A stretch of DNA of 64,000 nt from Edaphochlamys debaryana (GCA_016858145.1 JAEHOE010000036.1:558001-622000); one strand, 5' to 3'; shown: positions 21,887 through 34,186, counted from the stretch's first letter. Made by a program: numbers and translations. Notes: generated by a model not told the origin, from the sequence alone.

Positions 21887-24586
21887 CGATTGGGCACGGA
21901 GGCATAAAATCGAGCGCTCCTCTGTTCTCCCGGATTCCCCTCCCCCTCGGCACGCCATAAAATACCGTAGGCCACCAGCGTCGTCCATCTTCGCACCTCA
22001 CCACACCTCGCTTCCAAGCCTCACCATCGCTTATGAATTGAGGACTTCTCCTGTCCAAAAGATCTTCAACGGCCCGTGGGCCCTCCGCTCTCGTCATAGC
22101 CGATCGCAATGACGGGCGCCATATGTGGAACCAGCGCGTCAGAGACAGCAGGGCAGTATGAGGATAGATGCCCCCCGGAACAGCAAAGGCAGATGCCTCT
22201 AATGCACCTTCATGTGGGCTGTACAGTGCCTCTCGACCGCACGCAGCACGGCCCGAGTCCGCCCAGCAGGAGGCGGAGAGCGGGCCAAGCACACGGCGGC
22301 GGTGAGGGCGAGCCGAGTGCGGTGTAAGGCACGGCAGCAAGGGCAGATGCCAAAGGACGTAACACACACAAAAATCAAAAGCAGCAACAGACAAACATAA
22401 CACCCGCGGGGCACGTACCCGCGCCGTTGATCATCCGTGCACGGCCTTCCACAATGCCCACAATGTGGGGGCTTCACGGCGCCGCGCTACAGGTACAGGC
22501 GGCGTCAAGGCGCGGCCGCGCACTAGCTCAACCCCGGAGACGCCCTTGGGACCGACCGTGAGCCTGTCCACGCCCCACAACACCCCAAAAACCAGCAACA
22601 ACGAAACACACTTTCAGTAAAACACGCATGCAGTTGACCCAGCAAGGGGCTTTGCGTGGACGCCAAGCTAACAAGGGCACACGTTGTTGAGCCAAGCTAG
22701 GACGGTCGCCTTCGGAAGGGCATGCTCAGTCCCAAATGAGGGAACGAGCGCGCCCAGCCTGCGGCCAGCCGAGAAGAATCGAGGATCAAGGGGTCCTGCC
22801 GGCTCCTCCTCACCGCCCGCCCGCGAGAGCTCTTCAAACCGGTCGAACCAGACACAGACAAGGGCCCAGAAGCAGCCCTGAAACCAACGAAGGCGGCCGC
22901 CCCGCCCCACTTTGGGAAAGCGCCAAGGGAGAACACAAAACACAGGTCCGCGGAGACCAAGCGCGTCAGCCCCGCCCTCACGCAACGAACACCCGCCAAG
23001 GGGCTGGGCCAGAAGATCACAGACGGGTGTGGCCCGCGCGGTCCAAGCCCGTGCCGCGGCCCCACGCAGGGCCGTCTTGGCACGGGTGGACCGCAGCACC
23101 TGCCAACCCTGTCTTCGAAATAAGTTACCCCTCGATCCAACCCAAGCCCCGCCCCCACATTGCATGTACCAACCCTCTGCTCCCACTCCCTCGAACGGGC
23201 ATGGCGGCCAGCAGAGCCTCATGCCGTGACTCATCTACTCTCATCCCTTTATGCAGCGGTGCTAAGGCCCGGCCACGCGAAGCCGCCCTGCCGAAGATCT
23301 CAACAGTTCCGCCCTACCCCACAGCCCGGAAACAGTGCAAGGTGCACACAAGTGCCAGGAAACCCGCTACTACCCCACAGGAGCACATCGCACATACGGC
23401 GTGGCCCACCAGACGAACAGCGCCCCGGCGCTGCTGCGCAGGGGGCAGCGACAGCGGCATCCAGACAACGATCAAGACCACCGGACCGGGAAGCTCAGCC
23501 AACACAAACCAGACAGCCCCGATGCGGCAGCTGTCTTAACTCTAAGCAGCCTGTACGGGGTTGGCCCCGCAGCAGGACGGGTAACAAACCAGCGCGGGCT
23601 TACGTGCCAGGGCAAGAGCGCCCGGCGCCCAAACATGTGCAAGCGAAGCAGCCATCCCACGATACGTAACCGTAACCGTTGAAACTCGGCCGCCCTCGCG
23701 CAACAGGCCAGAGCAAAGCCACCAGGTGTGTGTACAACCAAGCCTATAACACTTTCGGCGCGGGACACCCGCAGCCATACCGACGCAGCCGCTGTAAGGC
23801 AGCGCCTCGCCATCATCAAATCTCATCAAACCGCCTCATCTCACAAACACCTCCTTTCCCATCTCGGCCATCACCACGACCGCAGCGGCATGGGCCCGCG
23901 CAGCACAACAACGTAACCGGCGCACTGACGGCCGCCGCCACGAGCAAAGCAAACACCATCAGCAATTGTAAATCGGGAGCTACATACCTTAGTCGTTGCT
24001 GCTGTTGCAAACGCAGAACATATGCCAGAAACCATCGTGAGTGTATGACCACAACCTTTTCTCCCAAAGACACTGCCAAAACGGCACACCGTCTGCGAGC
24101 AAGTGCGGTCGACCCCTGGTGCGCCGCCGCGTCTCTCACGGCTGGTGCTATTCGCATCGGCTGGAGGCCGACAGTTTGTCCAAACATGGCTGTACCCAGC
24201 CCACGCGGTCACCTCGCAAAAGCCGCCACCAGTCACAGTGATGAGCCATGAGCCCAGCAAACACGACATCGTATCTTCTCCTCGCCGCGGAAGCACTAGG
24301 GACCGAGGGCAAGATACAGAGCAACATGACCCATCCCTTCCGAGGTGCCCGTAAAAGGCGGCCCACACCATTAGCATAAGAGCCCGGCGTAGACAGACAG
24401 CGTGCTTCCTTTTCCATCCCTTCCTCTCAGCAGCCCGGAGGCACTGCCCAGTACTGGATCAGGCCCCCCCACAATGTGTCTATCTTCATGCCAGCCTCTG
24501 TGCGGCCCGGGCTTTCGCTCATCGTTTCACGGCACCCTGGTAGCCAATCCAAGCCTCGCCTTCTCGGACGCACCGCGCTGCAGTGC

Positions 24587-27500
24587 TTAGTACTGCTGAT
24601 GCGCACGGCGGCCCGCGGCGCCGCTGCCCTGCCCGAGCGGCAGCGACCACGTCTCCCGCCGAGCACGCTCGCGCGCGCGCTGCTCCGCGGCGGCCGTCAC
24701 GGCCGCGGCGCGGTTCTCCTCACCGTAGGTGGGCTCCACGCACACGTCAATGTCGGCGACCGTTACGCCAACGGCCTGCGAAAGCAGTAGAGGTAGGCGT
24801 AAGCGTCAGGAAGGCGGTAGAGGGTGGCTCTGCACGAGGAGCCGCCGCCTGCCCAACCGACTGCTCTAGCCAGTGCCCCGGCCGCAGGGTGTGTGTAGCT
24901 CCCCCCGCCAGGGCGGCGGCTTGGACCGTACGCGCCCCACACCTAGCGGCAGCCCAGCCCAGCAATCAAGCGCACCTGCAGGTGCTCCTCCAGCATCTCC
25001 TCGGTGATGGCCGGCGGGTTGCCGCCGGTGGCGCGCTGCAGGGCGACCAGCTGGCGGCGAAGGCACTTCTTGGGGGCGCTCTCGGTGCCGCACTTGCCTG
25101 CGCGGCAGCAAGGGGGGGTGGACGGCGAGGAGGGGTGAGAGGGCCGCTCGTATTGCTAGCAGCTGCAGAGCCGAGAGTGCTAGATACCGGTACAGAGCGA
25201 GGGGGAGGAGGAGCTCACCCTTGCGCTGGATGACGCACACGGCGCAGCGGCCGGAGTGGCCCGCGCGGCCTGTGGTGCCGCCCAGCAGCTCGGCCTCAAC
25301 CTCGCGAGACCTAGACGGGGGTCAAGGGGGGCCGGGGCAGCGCATGAGCAGAAGCAGTTGGAACCCAAGGCCTGACAGGGCTATCGAGAGGGCAGTGATC
25401 GACTGAAAGAACGGCAGCAGTAGAAGAATCACAACCCCGCAGCCCCGCTCACCCGTTCTGCGCGATCTTGGACAGGGCCAGGTCAGCGCTGGGGTCGCCG
25501 CTGGAGGGGACGTAGGGGTTGTGCAGCAGCGGCCGCGAGGGCAGCAGGCTCTCGATGTTGCGCGCCGCGCGGGGCAGCACGTGGGCGGGGTGCAGGCCCG
25601 GGAAGCCGCCGCCGTTGTGGTGCGGCGAGCCATCCTGGCTGCCCTCGCCGACGAGGGCGCTGCGCCCGTCCACGTACGCCTGCGAGTGCGGGTGGTGGTG
25701 CCGCGGCCGGCCGCCGCCGCCTGGCATGCCGCGCACGGGCGGGCTGACAAAGGGGCTGCCCACCGAGGCCTCGTTGGCCAGGCTGCCGCTGCCCAAATGC
25801 CGGGCGGCCTGGCCAAGGCGCAGGAGGTCGTGCACGCCGTCGGGCGTGACGCTGCGGTGGTGGCCGTGGCCGTGGTGGGACATGCCGCCGCCGGCGTGGG
25901 AGCCGGCGCCGGCGGCGTCCATGGCCATGTCGTGGTCTTGGTCGTAGTCGCCGCCGTCGTTGCCGTCAATGGGGCTGCCGCCGCCGCCGCTGTAGCGCCT
26001 CATGAAGACGGCGGGGACGTGGAGGCCGTTGCCGGCGTTGCTGCCGACGTTGACGGAGGCGTTGCCAGAGGGCATGGCGGGCTGGGAGCAGCTGAGCACG
26101 CGCAGGCGGGAGTCGTTGGCGGCGGCGCCGTCGGCCTCGCCGGCGCCGTCAGCGTCGTCGCGGCGGCGCTTGCCGGCCTGGCTCGACATGAGCGCCGTCA
26201 GGTCCGACGCGGCAGAGGTCTCCAGGTGGCCGCTGCTGAGGCCCATGGTGGCGGCAGAGGTGCCGTACAGCGCCGCCAGGGCGTTGGCGGCGCGGGTGGC
26301 GGCGTTGGCGATGTTGGCGTTGACGGCGGCGGCCTGGGCGGCGCGGCGCTCGAACAGGAACGCGTTGGCGCCGGGCCAGGACGTCGGCGAGACGGGGGCG
26401 CTAGCGGCGGCGGCGGCAGCGGCAGCCTCGGCGGCGGCGCCAACGGGCTTGGCGGTGGCGCCCTCGAAGCCGCCAACGTCGACACGGAGCCGCTTGGGCG
26501 CAAGGGCCTCGGCGGCGGCGACGTCGTGGCCGTCGGTGTCAATGCAGGGCTCGGGCTCCTCGGCCTCATCGGCAGGCTCCGCTGGTGCGGCCTCGGCGGC
26601 GGGCGCGGCGGGGATGGTGTTGGCGCCGGCAGAGGTCGTGCGCGGCGGCGGCATGCAGGACGCCGGCGGCTGCGGCAGGCCGCAGCCGCCGAGGCCGGGC
26701 TGGCCGCGGAGCATCATCAGCGCCGGCAGCCCGCCGGCGACGTCGCCACCGCGCGAGGGCTGCCTCGCCGGCAGCGACTCGATCTGCGGCGGCGGCGGGG
26801 TGCCGCCAGCGGCGGCAGCCGCTGCCGTCGGGGACACCACCGCCGGCTGCTGCGCGCCCTGCTGCTGGCTGGACGGCACAGGCGGCTGCAGCGTGAAGCG
26901 CCTGCCCGAGGAGTTCTGCAGGCAGGCGGGCAGCTGCACCTGCTCGCGCGGGCCGGCGTAGCCGCAGCCGGCCGAGGCGGAGGCGGTGGAGTGCGAGCCG
27001 TCGATCGACATGGATGGGCGCTGGCGGCATGAGTTGGCGCGGCTGGGCAGCTGGCCCGAGGCCGTGGTGTGCAGGTTGATGCTGCGGTGGTCTGGGCAGG
27101 CGACCGAGTAGGGCTCAGCCTGGGGGAGGGAAGACGAGGATACAGCACGTCAGCAGCTAAACCAGCAAGATGGGGCGTGGAGCTATCATGCGGGCTAAGA
27201 GCACGTCAGCAACCGACCAAAGGTAAGCCAGGCTGCGTGGGCGGAGGGTGCAATGGCAACTGCTAAAGGATGCTGTTGCTGCGGGGGCTCACCACGAGGA
27301 CTGCCCCCGCCTCCATGGCGCAGGGCAGGTGGTAGGCGCGGCCGCACTTGGCGCTGCAGCAGGTCAGGGTGGCGCCCGAGCGGCCGCAGTGCGTGCAGCG
27401 GCGGGCCCGGCCACGCTTGATGACGGCAGCCACACCGTACTGCAGAGCGGAAGGATGGAGGCATAGGTGTCAGCAAAACCAACAAGAACTCCTAAATCGG

Positions 27501-30500
27501 GGGGGGGGCCAACGTTCCAAGCAGGGCCTGGCAACAACCGTGAAGCCAGCCTAAGAAGATGCAGACGCTAAGCTCCAGCCCCGCCCAGGCCTCACCATGG
27601 TGCCGCCAATGAGGAAGACGTCGGGCGACCACAGCGCGCACTGCGAGTGCACCAGCACGCTGCTGGAGGCGGCGCCGTGCTCGGCGCCCACCTTGATCTC
27701 CACCAGCGGGCCCAGGCCGGAGCCCTTCTCGCGGGCCGTGCGGGAGGCCTCCCGGGCCAGCTCGGGCGCCTCAGCCACCATCAGGGCCGGCACCAGCGCC
27801 GCCGCGTCTGCTGAGGCGGCGGAGACGATGGCGGTTGCGTCCATGGCGGTCTCGGTCTTTGGGTTGCCGGACTCAGAGTCGCGCTTGGTGGGCTCCTGCC
27901 ATGCCTCGTGGTGCTCCTCCTCCATGTCGACGGGGGCGTGGGGCGGGCTGGCGCCGACGAGCTCCGCCGGCTCCACGCGGCCGAGCCGCACGGCCGATGG
28001 GCCAGAGTCCTCGCGCGCAGCCGACATGGCCAGCGCCTCAGCGGCCTCTGCCTCGGGCTTGGCCTCGGCGGCCGCAGCGGCCTCATGCCGTGCCTCGGCG
28101 TCAACGTCCATGGAGCCGCTCAGCTCCAGCTTGATGGTGACGCTGGCGGGGTCAGCGGCGGCGGCGGTGGGCGGCGGCGGCAGGGCGAGCAGCTCGGCGG
28201 AGGGCGCCGTGGCGGTCTTGGGCGTGGGCGGCGGCAGCGCCAGGACGGGGTGCGCGCAGCGGTGGCAGAGCGCGCAGCGGGGGCAGTCTGCCGGCATGCC
28301 GTCGTCGAGGGGCCCGTCGTCCAGGGGGCACGGCTCGGGCATCACCTGAGGTAAGCGCAGGGCAAGCAAGGGGCCAAGTGGTCGGGTCAGTCGGGGAAAG
28401 CCTTAGACTCTGTGCGGATGCAAGCAGCTTCAAACGGAAAGCAAGAACTGGGTCACAGCAGGTGCAAGCAGCTTCAAACGCAGAGCAAGGATCGGCTGAG
28501 GCTCACCTCAGGCTCGGCGGGCTGACGGCCTGGCGAGAGGGGCCCGGAGCCTGGTCGGCCGATGAGCGCCGACGGGCGGCCGACGGGGAAGGATGGGTGC
28601 GGGCGGCCCATGGACTTGCGGCCGGCGGAGGCCGACGGAGCCACCACCGAGGGGGCAGCCGACACGGGCAGGGCGGCACGGCCGCCCATGGTAGGCGGCG
28701 GCACCTGCTGCGGCGCCAACAGGCCGGTGTAGACTCGGCCGTTGATGGTGACGGAGATGATCACCTGCGGTTCGGGGAACGAAAAAACGAAAGGCAGAGG
28801 CCTAGTTAAGCAAGGCACAGTAACTGAAAGCAGGCGGGTAGGGACGAGTTGAGGCGAAGGCTGATAAAGGTGTGCTGGCAGCAAGCACAGGGTGGTGGGG
28901 GCGACGGGTCAGGTGCGGTCACAGCAGCGCCGCCGGCACAGGCGCAGCCCTACCTGCTCGGCTGCGGGCCCGGCAGCGGCGCCCAGGTAGCGCCACCCGC
29001 GGACCTGGGGACCGGCAACGTCGCTGATGGAGGCAAGCTCGCCAGCGCTGGTGCCGGGCGCGTTGGGGCCGGGCCGAGTGCGGGCACGCTTGTTGGCGGG
29101 GCCGGCCTCGCTGCCAGCCATGTAGTCTTGGGGCAGGCGCTTGGCGGCGGAGGCGTGACGGGCGGAGCGATCCTGGGGTAATGGCCAGAGAAGGAGAAAG
29201 GCGTCAAGCAAGGTAAGGGGCATGCGGAACCCACCTACATATGCAGTGCGCAAGTTGCTATCCTCACCTGACCATTGCCATCACCAGAGCCCTCGCGGCC
29301 AAGGTGCGATTGTTGGCCGGGCTTGGTGCTTCCGTGCCGCCTGCCGTCGTCTGTGGGGGTGAAGGGCAGGTAGAGAGCAAGAGGAGTTAGGAAAAATCAT
29401 TAAAAGGATAAATCAGGGAAAATTACAAAACGGCCGAAGACCCACAAATCGGTGCCGCCCCATGTACCGCAACCCACCGTTCTTGTGGTCGTCAGCGTTT
29501 CCTGCGGGGCCCGGCCGACGGGAGTCACCGGCGTCGCCGGTGCCGCTGCCATCGCCCTCTCCGCTGCCGCCTGACCCGTCACGGCGGTCGTCCGAGGGAG
29601 GGCTGCCCTCGCTGCTGCTGTGCCCGCCCCGCTTCCGCTCGCCGCCTGCGCCCTCGTCCTGGCTGTCGGAGCCGTGACGGCGGCCGTCGCTCACGCGGCG
29701 AACCCCGCTGCCAGCGCCGCTCGGGCCGCTGGGGCGCGGCAGCGGAGCGCCAGAGCCGCGGCTGCCGCCAGCGCGGTGCCGCATGACCGCCAGGCGGCCC
29801 AGGCCGCCGGGGGCCTGCAGGCGGCCGCCCATGGGCCCGCGCCGCTCCAGCCGCACGGCGCCGCCGACCAGGCGCGCAGAGCGCTGGACCGGGCGGCGGC
29901 CCATGCGGCCGTGCATGCCATGGCCGTCCTCGCCGTAGCCGGCCTCTCCGTCATAGTCCTCATCATCGCCGCCATCGCCGTCGTCGTAGCCCTCACCGTC
30001 TCCGTTGTCGCCGCCCATATGGCCGCCCCCGCCTCCGCCGTCGTAATCTTCGTCCTCTTCGCCCGTGACGTACTCCGAGGCGGGGTAGCGGCTGGGAGGG
30101 AGCGTGCTGCGGAGGCCTTGCGCCATGGCTGGGTCGGCGGCGCCGGGTCGGCCGCTCATGCCGCCCGTGTGGTGGGAGTCGTTGCCGGAAGAGGGCCCTG
30201 GGTGGTAGCCGGGCCCGGCGTCCAGGCCGTGGGGAGCAAACACGCCAGCGTTGGAGCCGCCCGGGCCCGGAGAGCCCAGAGGGCCGCCGCTGCACTTGGG
30301 TCGAGGCAGTATGTTGTGTTGCTCCAGCCACTTGCCGATGGTGATGGTGCCATCTCCGGCGGCCAGGCGGATGCTGTTGCGCCACTTCTTGGCGGTCAGC
30401 AGGCCGCTGTGGCGCTCGAACTCGGTGGGGGTGATGGGCGGGGCCTGGCCCACGCCCTGGGGCCCGGCTGGGCCCGCGCTGCAGCACCGTGCGCAGTGGC

Positions 30501-30858
30501 AGTGCACGGTTTGGGTGGGGAGGAGGAAGGTGCCGAAGTTGCCGTTGCACACGACCCGGACCTCCTGGTCCTCCGACAGCTCAGCGCAGTCGTCGTCGTC
30601 GTCCTCCGCGTCCATGTCGGCGGGCGGAGAGGGCGAAATGCGGCCGCTTGGCCCTGTGCGGCGGCTGAGAAGGTGGGCCTCGCTGGAAGGCCCCGCTGGT
30701 GCGCTTGTCCGTTGCGACATGCCGCACATCGCACCGACCATATTGGTCGGCACCGGCGCGGCGGCCGCCGCGTCGGCGAGGCAAGCGAGGAGATCATACT
30801 CGCCTCCCGGGCCGACTTGCCCGGGTCTTGAGAGTCGCGGTCGTGCGAGCTCTGCCAT
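24587..30858 (-). CDS. Putative chromatin regulator: SAND-like domain, extended PHD finger, C-terminal Cys motif
   Basis: Model: 1635 residues from ATG 30858, exons 30858-29478, 29350-29268, 29172-28954, 28764-28507, 28345-27596, 27439-27293, 27119-25453, 25310-25219, 25097-24976 and 24775-24587. Near residues 98-185 a SAND-like domain reads CNGNFGTFLLPTQTVHCHC, then TEFERHSGLLTAKKWRNSIR and GKWLEQH; this KKW type is related to the volvocine VARL (RegA-like) domain. An extended PHD finger follows: CPRCALCHRC (about 668-677), VHSQCALWSPDVF (about 877), RCTHCGRSGATLTCCSAKC, YHLPCAMEAG and YSVACPDH (about 952). Such fingers bind histone tails or nucleosomes. An acidic and Ala-rich insertion of about 200 residues splits its first zinc module. 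Near residue 1520 a motif C-x2-C-x7-C-x8-C (GRCAVCVIQRKGKC, then KKCLRR) may bind zinc. Linkers are low-complexity Gly/Ala/Asp. The nuclear role is inferred from the domains; the exact architecture is not one I know. Confidence 0.82.
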
Positions 30859-31460
30859 GTCCCGGCGTGCTGACGCTTGACGGCTGCCTCAAAGCGAGAA
30901 AGCGTCCCGGCAAAGCGCCGTTTGGTAACCGCTATGAACGGTAATCACTACGGTGCGGTGGCGACAAGTTTTGCGGTCGCTGGCCGCTTGCCGACTAAGT
31001 TCGCGCGCCGACTGGGGCGAACACCTGCGCGGCAGGGCGTCGCATTATACCGGTATTTAGTAGGAAGGCGCCATGCATCATGCGGGCGGCTTGCGGACAC
31101 CAGGGCATAGGGTTAGCAGTTCCCGACGACGACGCGAGTCGTGCGCGGGCTCGGGGTCCAACTCGCGGTGGCCTCCGACCAGCGTCGCTTGTCACCCCCG
31201 CCTGCGGCCCTGATAGCTCTACTATCGGGCTATCCTAGCGCAACGCCTGACCGAGTCGGGAGAGGCAAGGGCTCCAAAGGTGGCTACTTGTGCCAGAGCT
31301 TCCCGCGCGGTTGTGCACCCCCGTAGCCCACCTGTGTGGAGAGTCTCCACTTGCAGAGGAGAAGAACTGCGCGAAGGAGACGGGCCGCGTTAGAGTGCAG
31401 CGGTCCCGGAGGCTTGGGGCGGTCGACACCGCGCAGCCCGCGATCGGCACAGGTGCGCAG

Positions 31461-32009
31461 CGCTTCACCAAGGGACAGGCAAGGCACCAGCGCGCGGCCC
31501 TTGCCCGCAAGCGAGGAGCTGAGGGCGACCGCGCGGACCAGCCCCAGCGCGACCGACCCTACGTTCAGACGTCGCTTGCGGCGCTGCGCTGCTTACCGCT
31601 TTGGCCTCCTATGCAGAAGCGTTGACAACCTTGAGCCAGACTAGCACAGCGGCTTTGGGTGTGCTGCGAGCCCCCTTTGAGGGGATGAGCGCTTGGAGTG
31701 TGTCGCGTCTAGTGGTGGAAGCGTGGGAAGCACGCATGGGTGACGCTGGGTGTTGTATGGCGTCGTCTGCTGCGCCCGGGGCCTAGAGCTGGCCTCACGC
31801 TCGTCCCGAGCAAATCACAGCGTACGGAAAAGGCAGGTGCTTGTTGGTCGCAGGGGCCGCAGATGCTTGCGCTGCCCTGCCCAAGCTCCACCTGATGACG
31901 CCCGAGACCCTGGGCGCCGCGCGCCTGGAGCCGACCGAGGCTTCAAGATAGTTGCATATCCCAGCACCATCTCGAGTCGGTCGCCGCAAGTGCCTACGGC
32001 CCGCCGAGC
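31461..32009 (+). repeat. Interspersed repeat, copy 2 (549 bp)
   Basis: Near-identical and inverted relative to 17470-18022. Compared with that copy it lacks 7 bp and differs by a few substitutions, about 99 percent identity by eye. The octamer gcagcgct at 31457-31464 is matched by its inverse at 32007-32014, which could be a short terminal inverted repeat, but copy 1 does not keep it. Confidence 0.85.
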
Positions 32010-32784
32010 GCTGCAGCCCTGGGAGTGCCCGAGGCGTTCACCTTTGTGTGTTGCAATGCGACCGTGCGGCCTGGGCGGCGGGCATCGCTCAGGGGCTACA
32101 AGGGTCTTTCGTGAGTTCATGCTTCGCAAGTGCGGGCCCTTGCCGCCTCACAAACCTGGCGTCAACAGCATATGGCTCTAACGCGCTATACAAATGGAGT
32201 AACGCGCAAGACTGCAGATGCTTTGATGCCGATACTGACAGCTGTGGCGTGCCGCGACTCGCTGTCCGCGGGGTCGGGTCGCTTTCTGCGTCGAAGGGCT
32301 GGTCGGTCCGTATTCCTGAGCCCCCAGCGCGCCAGCTCCAAGCCCCAAGCCCCCAGACACCAGACACCAGAGTGCTTGATGCTTCCGTGACTCCTCCGTT
32401 GCCGCCCAGCCCCGGCCGCAGCCCCCGGCTCCGCCGTAGGTCACGCTAGTAGGCGCCGGTCCAGGCTGCTAGTAACCCTGAGGCCTTGGGCAGCAGGCGA
32501 CTGGTCCCCCAGGCCGTGCCCTCGCGACCCACGCTCTACGCCCCTCAACCAGGCGCTACACTTTATTGATGTCTTCTAACAACTGCAAGTGTCGTGCTCT
32601 TGGTTCGGTGGAGTCCTTTAAGCGCCGGGCAATGCAGGACCCCGCAGCCAGCCCACAGGCAGCAGCCCCTGACAGACTTGTAGGATGCGTCCCAAGCTTC
32701 CCCGCTGTTCTGCTCGTGATCCCCGAAGTGAGGTGAGGTGTTATGGCCTTCAGTGTTCCATTCTGACTACCGCGTCACGTTACC

Positions 32785-32789
32785 TTACA
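32785..32789 (-). terminator. Minus-strand TGTAA, possible poly(A) signal of the IQ-protein gene
   Basis: The nearest minus-strand TGTAA found after the stop at 34187. It implies a 1.4-kb 3' UTR, longer than usual, so the assignment is tentative. Confidence 0.3.
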
Positions 32790-32883
32790 CACCAGTACGG
32801 CGTGACCCACTTGCACCAAAGCAGGGGGGGAGCAGTCGGCACGTCGATCTCCGATGCCAGGTGAAGGGCAAGGGAGGTGGGAG

Positions 32884-32906
32884 TATTTTAGACAACGGGG
32901 CGTAGC
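32884..32906 (-). repeat. 23-bp dispersed motif, copy 2
   Basis: Reverse complement of the motif at 1467-1489, with a single mismatch, in a non-coding stretch between the chromatin and IQ-protein genes. Confidence 0.6.
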
Positions 32907-34186
32907 ACCGCGGAGGTGGGGAGCGCAAGGCTTAGGGAGGGCGGTTCCAAGTCTGCTGCATGTAGACGGGGAAGAGGAGCTGTACTGCATGGAGGGCTGC
33001 AGAGCTAGATTCAGGTGGGGCCTGGAGCGGCTGGGAGCACGAGATAATCTGTACATGCAGTACATCTTCCTCTGCTCAACCTCGTACATGCAACGCACAC
33101 GTCACGGCCTGCTTGAAGAGGCGGAGCCCCGTTACCAGTACGCCCCCCACGTGCCTGCACATGCAGCCCCCACCTACCGCCAGCCTACCGCGATTTCGCA
33201 AAGACACTCGGACACGCACAACAGCTGCTGGGGCTGACCCGGTTGCACCTTGCACTTTAACCACAGTAAACTCGGGCGATGGCGGACCCCCACTTCCGGC
33301 GCTCGGCCCCAGGTAAGCGCAGGTAAGCACACGGTAAGCGCGCGCGCGCGAGTGCTTCTGCTTCGGGCGGGATCACCGTAGCTCTACGGAACGGAGCGTG
33401 GGCGAGCGAAACGTGCGAAGCCGGGAAGCGTGGCCCCGCGCAGCGGAGTAGAAGCGGAGGATGGTCGGGGAGGCCGCGAGCGCACCGTGTCTGTCGCCTA
33501 AGCGGACACCGAGAACGGGCACGCCCACGGCCTCGGGGAATAGACAAGAGGAGATCACAACGTTAGGGGCGGCCAGAAGTCCCCCCAAAACTCGTTTGGC
33601 GACGCGGGTCGGTCCGCCATGGGCTGCATCGGCGCCCCAACGACGAGAACGCACTTGTCGGCAAAAGCAGAACAGATGTTATCGCAGGCGGACAACGGAA
33701 CGGGAGAACCAAAACGTTGCGAGAAGCACGCGCGGAGGAAAGCGCGGCGCCCCGCCACGACCCGCCCGACCGCCCGCGACCGCCACCGCGGCAAGCACTA
33801 GGACCACTATGTATTAGACCAAGTCGTCGATCACAATGCAGACCAGCACGTAGATGTAGACGACAGCGACGCCCCCACAGAGGCCATAGCGCGTTCAGAC
33901 ACCCAAACCCGAACCACCGCTTCTGTAAAGTTCGGCGCAACACGGACCCCTCTGCGGCGCCGCCCCCCCACCCCACTTCCACGCGGCATTGCCAGCCCTT
34001 GCTGCACCCCATGCACCCTCGCTGCCTTGGCACTATCCCCTGGTTCCCCTCGGCTTGAACACGCAGCCCTCCTTCATGTTGAGCCGCAGCGTGCCAGCAG
34101 CCCATCGCCACGCGCCGACAAGCACGCCCGCTGCAAACCCCATCCCCCGTTTCCCTTCCCGCCTCGCACCCAGTTTAGCAAGCCCC

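Larger units (their letters stand above)
21813..24586. other. Long non-coding stretch, probably a giant 3' UTR of the chromatin gene
   Basis: No exon chain can be built over 2.77 kb on either strand. The longest frame (about 22668-23234, minus) has no recognisable content or splice context. The only minus-strand TGTAA I found downstream of the chromatin-gene stop at 24587 is at 21886, so this may all be its 3' UTR. Part could also hold a non-coding RNA. Confidence 0.45.
30859..34186. other. Intergenic region with a repeat copy; no supported gene
   Basis: These 3.3 kb lie between the chromatin-gene start and the IQ-protein stop, both on the minus strand. They contain the second copy of the 0.55-kb repeat (31461-32009), a short repeat at 32884-32906, a GC-alternating tract near 33340 and probably the 3' UTR of the IQ-protein gene. 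The frames here, including one of 202 codons at 31843-32450 type positions, have no splice logic or family resemblance. Confidence 0.5.

Noticed and set aside
22668..23234. Minus-strand frame of 188 codons
   Set aside because: No splice context, no family resemblance and poor codon preference; probably 3' UTR.
25521..27032. Plus-strand frame of about 500 codons
   Set aside because: It is antisense to the large exon of the chromatin gene. Its Gly/Ala/Val-rich product is the expected mirror of GC-rich third positions, and it has no domain or splice context.
29620..30831. Plus-strand frame of about 400 codons
   Set aside because: Antisense to exon 1 of the chromatin gene, where the minus strand encodes a recognisable SAND-like domain.
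31336..31786. Frames shared with the minus strand near 17700-18260
   Set aside because: They are shared only because both lie in the 0.55-kb repeat; no single frame spans the repeat and none matches a known transposase.
33330..33360. GC-alternating tract as a Z-DNA or CRISPR-like array
   Set aside because: It is a short simple repeat in non-coding sequence with no spacers or associated genes.
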